NCBI RefSeq assembly: GCF_014204525.1
Contig: NZ_JACHLP010000009.1
Coordinates: forward strand, 62,001-126,000
Reading direction: 5' to 3'
Origin: Roseateles oligotrophus
GTDB lineage: Bacteria > Pseudomonadota > Gammaproteobacteria > Burkholderiales > Burkholderiaceae_C
DNA: 64,000 bases
The stretch's first letter is position 1. Each line of letters begins with the position of its first letter. Below, in pieces: positions 1 through 5,523 of the stretch. The notes beneath the pieces were generated by a model. It made no database searches. It saw nothing but the letters and a program-made list of their open reading frames with translations, and was not told the DNA's origin. A program made the position numbers and the translations under genes.

Positions 1-290
1 GTTTCTCGCCCAAGTTTGGTGCCCTGATCCAGGCCATTCCGCTGGCGGTGATGGGCGGGGTCAGCATCGTCGTCTTCGGCCTGATCACCGTGGCCGGCGC
101 CAAGATCTGGGTGGACAACAAGGTCGATTTCTCCGACAGCCGCAATCTGATGGTCGTCGCCATCACCCTGGTGCTGGGCACCGGTGACTACACGCTCAAA
201 TTCGGCGGCATGACGCTGGGCGGCATCGGCACGGCAACCTTCGGCGCGATCTTGCTGTACGCCTTGTTGTCGGTGGGAAGGAGGGCTTGA
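1..290 (+). CDS. NCS2 uracil/xanthine permease, C-terminal part (5' end outside window)
   Basis: This is the last ~95 residues of an inner-membrane proton-coupled nucleobase transporter of the NCS2 family (UraA type). The reading frame is already open at the window edge and stops at TGA 288-290. Visible are the hydrophobic stretch IPLAVMGGVSIVVFGLITVAG, the conserved region around DFSDSRNLMVVAITLVLG and a last membrane helix ending in LLYALLSVGRRA. The segment following the fourteen-helix core is typical of uracil permeases. Substrate (uracil or xanthine) cannot be decided from this piece. It is the last ordinary chromosomal gene before the lower-GC island. Confidence 0.8.
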   Translation, partial: FSPKFGALIQAIPLAVMGGVSIVVFGLITVAGAKIWVDNKVDFSDSRNLMVVAITLVLGTGDYTLKFGGMTLGGIGTATFGAILLYALLSVGRRA

Positions 291-600
291 TTTGCGGGTA
301 GGTGGCTTGGGTTGGGGGACTGCATCTTGATGACCTACCGTGGCGGCTGATCAGTGCGGTGCAAAGCATCAGGCCTGCCTTGTCGTCGCGATCTCGCTTC
401 AAGATCCGTGGCCCGGCCACCTCAGCGGGCCTTCGTGAGACGAAGCGCTGCTGCAAAATGCTGAACTGTTATTGCTTTTGTTAGATACAGCCCGTGAAGA
501 GAAAAATCAAACTCGACAAGACCTTGGCGCCAGCACCGATGGGCTGTTGTGGGCGACAGGGATTTTTAGGGCGACAGGCTTTTGTCGCTCGACAAAAAAG
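291..600. other. Intergenic stretch left of the cassette; no gene seen
   Basis: No convincing coding sequence; short open frames lack ribosome binding sites. The 3' part (551-600) holds two direct copies of GGGCGACAGG (551-560 and 569-578), then a small dyad GCGACA-ggcttt-TGTCGC (571-588), and ends in AAAAAAG just before the TTAGGG that starts the cassette. This arrangement resembles the right edge of an integron attI site, but no integrase gene is in the window, so that reading is only a suggestion. Base composition is visibly less GC-rich than the permease to the left. Confidence 0.5.
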
Positions 601-1714
601 TTAGGGCGCACGATTTCGCAGGCAGTGCTCGCGCAGATCCAATAGCGCCCCCAAAGGAGAACTTGGTGCCATTTGAAATCAAGGACCTAGCCGGCCTAAG
701 CCAGCCAGTCACGAAACTTATCGAGGTAGTTTCCTCGGCATTAGGTACTCGCTTTCGGCCCGGCAATGTTGTGCGGGACGCCGATGCCAGAGCATATGAG
801 ATCAAGGCTATAGCCAGAGCAGAAGCAGAAGCCGAAGAAATACGGCGCGCCGTAAAGCTTGACGCCCTTGTAGATCGTATCGAATCTGCAACTGGTGGAG
901 ATCAAGCACTAGCTGCGCGAGCGAGGCAGCGTCTGCTAACTCGTGAACTTGAGGGTCAATTAAATGTTGAAGCCATCGCCAACGAAGCGATAGCAGCGCT
1001 ACCGGCCGCTGTATCAAATGATCCCGTCAATGAGGATTGGCGCCGAAAGTTCTTTCTCCACGCAGAGAATGTATGCGAAGCGGACATGCAGTTTCTTTGG
1101 GGCAAGGTACTGGCTGGAGAGATCGCAACACCCGGTTCGTTCAGCGTACGCACCCTTGACGTCCTAAGGAATCTGTCGAAGCACGAAGCAGAGACCTTTC
1201 GGCGCGCCTGTACCTGCGCAATGCAGGATGGCTGGATCGCATTGCCCGGCCATGACATGAACACGGCATTGGTGCCGCACGGAATAACCTACACCGATAT
1301 CCTAACCTTGCGCGATGCTGGCCTCCTGGCGGATGGCGACAACCTTCACAAAAACTTTAGCGCGCAGGGTCTGGTTCCCGAGCCAAGCAAGTTGCAGTTG
1401 GTTCTGTTCAACAATCAGACGTTAATACAAGTTTCCGGTCCGCCACTCCAACATTTGCGCATTTCGTCGCTCATCTTCACTACCGCTGGCCGTGAACTTC
1501 AAAGGCTCATTGAGCCGTTGCCCAATGAGCACTACTTCAAAGCCCTTGGAGCGTACCTGCGGACGCAGTCGCTTACTGTCAAGCGTGGCATTCCAGTCGT
1601 GCAGGACGGTGGACAAACAATCTTGTCGTTTGAAGCTGATTTGTAGTCAGTCACCTGCTAGTGCGCCCTAACGAGTAAGGATAGATCGCGCTCCGCCGCG
1701 ATCTGATCCGTTTG
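601..1714 (+). mobile_element. Integron-type gene cassette carrying one DUF2806 gene
   Basis: The left junction reads G600|TTAGGGCGCAC and the right end has GTGCGCCCTAAC (1661-1672), its perfect 12-base reverse complement, just after the gene's stop codon. A hairpin region and GTTTG|TTGGAC (cut 1714/1715) follow. This is the layout of an integron cassette: linear ends at G|TT, one forward gene filling most of the unit, and a folded attC-like site downstream of it. On circularisation the R'' (RYYYAAC-type) and R' (GTTRRRY-type) boxes would be fully complementary. The two boxes deviate slightly from consensus (CCCTAAC and GTTAGGG). The unit has lower GC than its neighbours. No intI gene is seen, so it would be a lone cassette at a secondary or orphan site. 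Confidence 0.65.
666..1646 (+). CDS. DUF2806 domain-containing protein
   Basis: A 326-residue protein of a family (DUF2806) whose function is not known. The start is GTG 666, chosen because AGGAGA lies 5 bases upstream (655-660); an upstream TTG at 582 has no such site and would lie outside the cassette. The N-terminus (FEIKDLAGLSQPVTKLIEV) is the family's conserved opening. It is followed by a long charged, probably helical segment rich in Ala, Glu and Arg (about residues 35-110) and a mixed C-terminal half. There is no signal peptide or clear membrane helix, so it is likely cytoplasmic. Base use is visibly AT-richer than the flanking genes, consistent with transfer. It is the only gene of the cassette; a stress or phage-defence role is possible but not shown. 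Confidence 0.75.
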   Translation: MPFEIKDLAGLSQPVTKLIEVVSSALGTRFRPGNVVRDADARAYEIKAIARAEAEAEEIRRAVKLDALVDRIESATGGDQALAARARQRLLTRELEGQLNVEAIANEAIAALPAAVSNDPVNEDWRRKFFLHAENVCEADMQFLWGKVLAGEIATPGSFSVRTLDVLRNLSKHEAETFRRACTCAMQDGWIALPGHDMNTALVPHGITYTDILTLRDAGLLADGDNLHKNFSAQGLVPEPSKLQLVLFNNQTLIQVSGPPLQHLRISSLIFTTAGRELQRLIEPLPNEHYFKALGAYLRTQSLTVKRGIPVVQDGGQTILSFEADL

Positions 1715-1720
1715 TTGGAC
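1661..1720 (+). repeat. attC-like recombination site
   Basis: Order of parts: GTGCGCCCTAAC (R''-like, 1661-1672), an L''-like arm, AGATCGCG (1683-1690), a six-base loop CTCCGC, CGCGATCT (1697-1704), an L'-like arm, and GTTGGAC (R'-like, 1714-1720). The inner stem is a perfect 8-base match. The outer arms AAGGAT and ATCCGT pair imperfectly with one unpaired base, as the extrahelical bases of attC sites do. The site lies 15 bases after the DUF2806 stop codon, where cassette attC sites sit. Confidence 0.6.
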
Positions 1721-1891
1721 AGGCCCGCTGGGGGCACTCAGGTGATGAGTTATGGCCACTGTAGATTGATCCGAGGGATCGAGTGGCGTTGGGCGATCTG
1801 GATGGACCATGGCCCGACTGCAGCGAAGGGTCAAGCGTCCAGATGACGCCAATGATGCGGGCTTGGCCCCTTGCCGGGCAGCGCTTTTCCT

Positions 1892-1920
1892 GCAGTCTGC
1901 GCAAGTGTCGCGCAGACTGC
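1892..1920. repeat. Perfect 11-base inverted repeat downstream of the IS91 transposase remnant
   Basis: GCAGTCTGCGC (1892-1902) and GCGCAGACTGC (1910-1920) are perfect inverted copies around a seven-base loop. The hairpin lies 24 bases beyond the stop codon of the IS91-type remnant. That is the side on which IS91 elements keep their replication-origin end, and such ends contain short hairpins. It may be part of that terminus; alternatively it is a plain terminator without a T-tract. Confidence 0.4.
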
Positions 1921-1943
1921 GTGATGTGAGTTGTTTTGTCGCG

Positions 1944-2291
1944 TTACTGCTGGTTCGTGTCCGTGCTGGGCTGGCCGCAGCTGCAGCGCCAGACCGGGCG
2001 CGCGGGCGGCTCGGCGGCCGGGATGGCTGGAGCCATGCGCTGGGTGAGTTGCAGCAAGCGCAGGGTGCGCCGGCTGTTGTGGTGCAGGAAACCGAAGTTG
2101 CGGGCCCGCTGCAGACCTTTGGGCAGGACGTGTTGCAGCAGCAGCCACAGGAAGTCGGCGCCGGGCAGGGTTCGGGTGGCGGGTTTGCCGGTCTTGGCGT
2201 CGCGCCAGCGGTAGGTGATGTGGCCGTCTTGGCAGCGCAGGATGTCGCTCTCCTGGATCTCGCCTCGGTAGAGATAGCGGCCCTGGTCTGC
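1944..2291 (-). pseudogene. IS91 family transposase, C-terminal remnant
   Basis: Read on the minus strand, 2291 to 1944 gives about 115 residues ending at TAA: RYLYRGEIQESDILRC, then ITYRWRDAKTGKPATRTLPG, then FLWLLLQHVLPKGLQRARNF and GFLHHNSRRTLRLLQLTQRM. These are the conserved C-terminal blocks of IS91-type (Y2 rolling-circle) transposases. The catalytic N-terminal two thirds, with the HUH and paired tyrosines, are missing. Upstream of about 2291 the frame meets a stop codon and the sequence switches to a toxin-antitoxin remnant. The element is therefore a dead 3' fragment, cut off inside the antitoxin gene. Confidence 0.75.
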
Positions 2292-2437
2292 TACTCAAGC
2301 CCAAAGCGCCCTTTGCCAGCGTGGATCTTGCCGAAGTCGCTGGTATGTTCAGAGGCAAGGTGGCGCTTAAAACCGACGCCGAGATTGAGGCCGCCCTGGT
2401 GCGCGACATGCGCAGGCGCTGGCGAGATCGCGAATGA
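2291..2437 (+). pseudogene. VapB-like antitoxin, C-terminal remnant
   Basis: The plus-strand frame ending at TGA 2435-2437 reads KPKAPFASVDLAEVAGMFRG, then KVALKTDAEIEAALVRDMRR and RWRDRE. This acidic-then-basic, helix-rich tail resembles the toxin-binding end of AbrB-type VapB antitoxins. No start codon or DNA-binding N-terminus remains; the left boundary coincides with the IS91 remnant. Its stop codon overlaps the ATG of the toxin remnant by TG (GAATGA), the translational coupling normal for vapBC. Assignment rests mainly on this coupling to a PIN-domain gene. Confidence 0.55.
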
Positions 2438-2766
2438 TCGCGATTGACACCAATGTCCTGGTACGGCTGTTGCTCGCCGACGATCCGGTCTAGAGCAAGG
2501 CCAGCCAACAACTGTTTGCTACCGAGACGGTCTTCATCCCGGATGCGGTGCTGCTGGAAACCGAGTGGGTCTGCGGTCTGCCCAATGTCAGGGTGAGTGA
2601 TGGCCGCCTGTTTGTGCAGGTGATTGATTGGCACGAAGCCGGTTTTGACTTTGCCGATGCCTTCCATCTGGCGCTTGGCAAGGATCAGGAGGCGCTCAAG
2701 ACCTTCGATGCCGCCTTCGTCAAGAGCGCCCAGAAGCTCACCGACAGGCGTGTGGACAGGCCCTGA
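2434..2766 (+). pseudogene. VapC-type PIN-domain toxin, broken
   Basis: The frame starts MIAIDTNVLVRLLLADDPV, the classic PIN opening with the first catalytic Asp, then hits TAG 2491-2493 where a CAG (Gln) would fit. It continues in the same frame to TGA 2764-2766: SKASQQLFATETVFIP, VLLETEWV, then GLPNV and DWHEAGFDFADAFHLA. The ETEWV and DFADAFHLA blocks hold the further PIN acidic residues. Between ETEWV and CGLPNV about 20 residues normally present are missing, an apparent in-frame deletion. With a premature stop and an internal deletion, the ribonuclease is almost certainly inactive. Confidence 0.75.
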
Positions 2767-2783
2767 ATGGCTTGGAGATATTG

Positions 2784-3176
2784 CTACTCAACCCGATGGC
2801 ACGCCACACAAAGCTTGTTGCCCTCCGGATCGCGGAAATACGCGCCGTAGTAATCGGCGTGGTACTCCGGCCTCAAGCCTGGCGGACCTTCGCAGCGGCC
2901 GCCATGGGCCAGGGCAAGGGCGTGGGCTTGCCGCACTTGCGCGCGCGACTGCGCGAGCAAGGCCACCATCTGGCCGTTGCCGGGCTGGTGGGCTTGGCCG
3001 TCAAAGGGGCGCCCGATCAGGAATAACGGCCGTGGTTCCGGGGACGATTGCCAGCCGGCCCAGGGCCGGGCCTCGTCTTGAAAGCGGAACTGGATGCCCA
3101 GCGAGTCCAGCAGGGGTTTGTAGAAGGCCAGGGCGCGCTCAAAGTCGCTAACGCCCACCATGATGTGTGAGAACAC
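2784..3176 (-). CDS. VOC (glyoxalase/bleomycin-resistance fold) family protein
   Basis: A 130-residue cytoplasmic protein of the vicinal-oxygen-chelate superfamily. It opens with MFSHIMVGVSDFERALAFYK (metal-ligand His near residue 4, typical of single-domain members) and closes with YYGAYFRDPEGNKLCVACH, the conserved FRDPEGN-type end with a second ligand region. GTG is chosen as start because AAGGAGTG lies 8 bases upstream. Members include glyoxalases, dioxygenases and fosfomycin or bleomycin resistance proteins, and the substrate here cannot be told. It stands between the dead vapBC remnant and the lipoprotein gene, marking the return to normal chromosomal base composition. Confidence 0.8.
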   Translation of the reverse strand: MFSHIMVGVSDFERALAFYKPLLDSLGIQFRFQDEARPWAGWQSSPEPRPLFLIGRPFDGQAHQPGNGQMVALLAQSRAQVRQAHALALAHGGRCEGPPGLRPEYHADYYGAYFRDPEGNKLCVACHRVE

Positions 3177-3231
3177 CTGAGCACTCCTTGTTGAGTCATG
3201 CTCAGGAGTCTAGGGCTTTGCCGGCCGGTCC

Positions 3232-5346
3232 TCAGGGCAGTTGCCGCGTCGTCGTGAGCTGGTTGCCCAACACCGTGGTGGCCACGCTGATGGAGCCCGC
3301 GGCCGCGGCTTGCGTGGGCTTGGCCAGATTGCCCGCGTACAGGCGCTTGCTGTTGAAGCTGCAGCCAGTTTCCATGCCGACGGCATTGGCCTCGGCGTTC
3401 AAGATGTAGTCGCCGCCGCTGTTGAAGAGGCCGAAATTGCAGTTGTCTGCCCGCGAGCCATAGGCGGAGGACTGGGTGTAGGCGATTCTGAACACATCGT
3501 CCAGCACGGCCGTGCTGCTGGCCGCAACAGCCGCGTTGACGGCCGCGATCGAGGCCGGCGTGACGCTGCCGATCTGGGCGAACAGGTGCTGGGCATTGGC
3601 CAGCGCAAAGGCCTTGGACAGGGGCACGGCTGAGATTTCATACGGGAAGGCGCTCACCACCTGGCCCGAGCCTGCCGCCTTGAGGGCCCAGATGTAGACG
3701 CGGCCGGGCATGACCTGGCTCTCGTCCATGCAGGGCGTGCCGGCCGCGGGCAGGGGGGATTGGGCGGCCAGATCGGTGCAGGACAACAGGCTCTCTCGCT
3801 TGCCATAAAAGCCCTTGCCGTCGCCGACGATGTAGTGGCTGATGAAGGGGTCCGCCGAGCGCGTCAGCGTCAGCTTGGTCTTGTCGCCCACGGGCGCGGC
3901 GGGTTTGCCGCTGAAGGCCACAATGCCGGGGCCGCGCACATCCACCTTGTCCACGTCCGGCATGCCGCCCTCCATGGCTGCTTCGATGATGTTGCGCTCG
4001 AGGTGGAAGGCGCGCTCGCGCCGCAGGGCGGCCAGGCCGCTCTGGCCCTCATCGCGCGCCACGCGGGCGGCCATATGGACCTCCAGCCGCTGCGTGCCGG
4101 CCCAGCGCCAGCCGCCCGGGCAGCCGCCGTAGGCCGCGGATTTGATGAATTGAAGAGCCTCCGTATTGCCCTCGACCCTCACGCTCACCCAGGCGCTGCG
4201 GGCCTTGCCGGCACTGTCCAGCTGCACGGGCGAGCCGCCGCGTGGGCGCGCGCCCAGGATGGTGGCCACCTTGTTGTCCACGGCCGCATCGGTGAGCACG
4301 GCGATTTCGGCGCTGCTCAAGGGGCTCAAGTCCTTGTGGGCCAGGCCCTTGGCCTGCAGGGCAAAGCCGGCCGTGGCGGGCGCCTCCCCGCTGCTCAGCA
4401 CGCTCACCACCTGTGCCTGGCCGAGGCCAAAGGCCTTGAAGCTGGGGTCGATAAAGGGTTCGACCTGGGCCGCCGTCGGCGCTTTGAAGCCGCTGCTGGG
4501 GTAGAGCGCGTTCAAGGAGGCCAGGCAGGCCTGGATCTCCGGCAATACGCCCGCCACGGCGTCGGCCTCCTGCACCTGGGCCGTGCTGGGCGGGGTGATG
4601 GTCAGGGCATTGCTGCTGTCCAGCTGGCCGATGACGGTTTGCGTGGCCACCAGGCTCACCGTGGCTTGGCCCGCCGCATTGCTGCCGAGCACGATGCGGT
4701 CCAGCACGCCGTCCAGGCCCGTGCCATCGGCCTTGAAGGCACCGCTCAGCGGGTCCGTGCCGGCGCTGTTGAGCGGGGCGATCATGGCCGTCACCTGGCC
4801 CAGGGCGTCCTTCAGCCGCGTGCCGCCGGTGGCGGTCTGCAAGGCCGTCAGGCAGGCGGCGGGCACGCTATTGCTGCTGTCCGGCAGGCAGGTCTCGCTC
4901 AGGCTGCTGCCGGCCGGTGCGCCCGCCGCTGCGGCCACGATCAAATCGGTCAGCGGCGTGATATTGACCGTCTGCCCGACGGCCGTGGCGATGGAGGTCA
5001 GCACCGTCTGCTTGCCGCCCACCGTGCCGGTGACGCTGAGCAGAAAGGGCGCCGTCATGCCGCTGACATCCACCGTATAGGCACCGCCCGCGCCCACCGC
5101 CGCCAGCGGCGAGCGCTTGCCCTTGATGTCGATGGCCAGCACCGAACCCTCAATCGCCGCACCCGCCGCCGCCGTGCCGCTGAGGCTAGGGCTGGGGGCG
5201 GGCGCCGGTGCTGGTGCTGGTGCTGGTGCCGGTGCCGGTGCCGGGCTGGGGCTGCTGCTACTGCCGCCGCCGCAGGCGGCCAGCAGCAAGGCGAGGGAAC
5301 AGGCCGACAGGGCGGCCTGGCGCGAAACAGGGGCGGGGGTGTGCAT
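3232..5346 (-). CDS. Large lipoprotein with Pro-Ala linker, unknown function
   Basis: A 704-residue exported lipoprotein. The start ATG at 5346 has AGAGGA 6 bases upstream. The N-terminus is a short signal peptide with lipobox LLLAAC-GGG, then Ser residues and a Pro-Ala repeat of about 25 residues (DNA about 5185-5265, six-base tandem units). A small carboxypeptidase-regulatory-like or beta-sandwich region follows (SLSGTAAAGAAIEGSVLAID), and then a long body. The body has paired Cys (CLPDSSNSVPAAC; CTDLAAQSPLPAAGTPC) that may form periplasmic disulfides. No enzyme motif was recognised. It is divergent from the sensor kinase gene; the 177-base gap holds a palindrome and a sigma-28-like -10. 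Confidence 0.75.
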   Translation of the reverse strand: MHTPAPVSRQAALSACSLALLLAACGGGSSSSPSPAPAPAPAPAPAPAPAPSPSLSGTAAAGAAIEGSVLAIDIKGKRSPLAAVGAGGAYTVDVSGMTAPFLLSVTGTVGGKQTVLTSIATAVGQTVNITPLTDLIVAAAAGAPAGSSLSETCLPDSSNSVPAACLTALQTATGGTRLKDALGQVTAMIAPLNSAGTDPLSGAFKADGTGLDGVLDRIVLGSNAAGQATVSLVATQTVIGQLDSSNALTITPPSTAQVQEADAVAGVLPEIQACLASLNALYPSSGFKAPTAAQVEPFIDPSFKAFGLGQAQVVSVLSSGEAPATAGFALQAKGLAHKDLSPLSSAEIAVLTDAAVDNKVATILGARPRGGSPVQLDSAGKARSAWVSVRVEGNTEALQFIKSAAYGGCPGGWRWAGTQRLEVHMAARVARDEGQSGLAALRRERAFHLERNIIEAAMEGGMPDVDKVDVRGPGIVAFSGKPAAPVGDKTKLTLTRSADPFISHYIVGDGKGFYGKRESLLSCTDLAAQSPLPAAGTPCMDESQVMPGRVYIWALKAAGSGQVVSAFPYEISAVPLSKAFALANAQHLFAQIGSVTPASIAAVNAAVAASSTAVLDDVFRIAYTQSSAYGSRADNCNFGLFNSGGDYILNAEANAVGMETGCSFNSKRLYAGNLAKPTQAAAAGSISVATTVLGNQLTTTRQLP

Positions 5347-5434
5347 GGACGTTCCTCTTGATTTGATGGCACTCGTGGGCGGCACCCGAGCAGGTGCTAG
5401 CGAGGCAAATCATGGAGAAAACGTCGGCTCCCGG

Positions 5435-5452
5435 CTATCGGCCATTTGGCCG
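5435..5452 (-). promoter_or_regulatory. Possible sigma-28-type -10 and palindrome upstream of the lipoprotein gene
   Basis: On the minus strand CAAATGGCCGATA occurs about 90 bases before the lipoprotein start; GCCGATA matches the FliA -10 (GCCGATAA). The same 13 bases occur before the chemoreceptor gene at 33823-33835. Here the site also forms TCGGCCA-tt-TGGCCGA, a perfect 7+7 palindrome, so an operator is an alternative. The -35 match is poor. Confidence 0.3.
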
Positions 5453-5523
5453 AAACCGATGGGCGAATCCCTGTGAACCCCCGCCCCCAAGCTGAGCAAC
5501 AATCGCCCTTCATTTTTCCGGGA

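Noticed and set aside
582-665. N-terminal 28 residues of the DUF2806 frame from TTG 582
   Set aside because: No ribosome site at 582, and it would start outside the cassette edge at 601; GTG 666 has AGGAGA at good spacing and the conserved family start.
1809-2667. Long open frames on both strands over the IS91/vapBC remnants
   Set aside because: Arg/Ala/Gln-rich shadow translations; the real remnants are in other frames and match known protein blocks.
3760-5361. 533-codon plus-strand frame opposite the lipoprotein gene
   Set aside because: Antisense shadow of a GC-rich gene; composition (Gly/Ala/Arg/His/Gln) and lack of a ribosome site argue against it.
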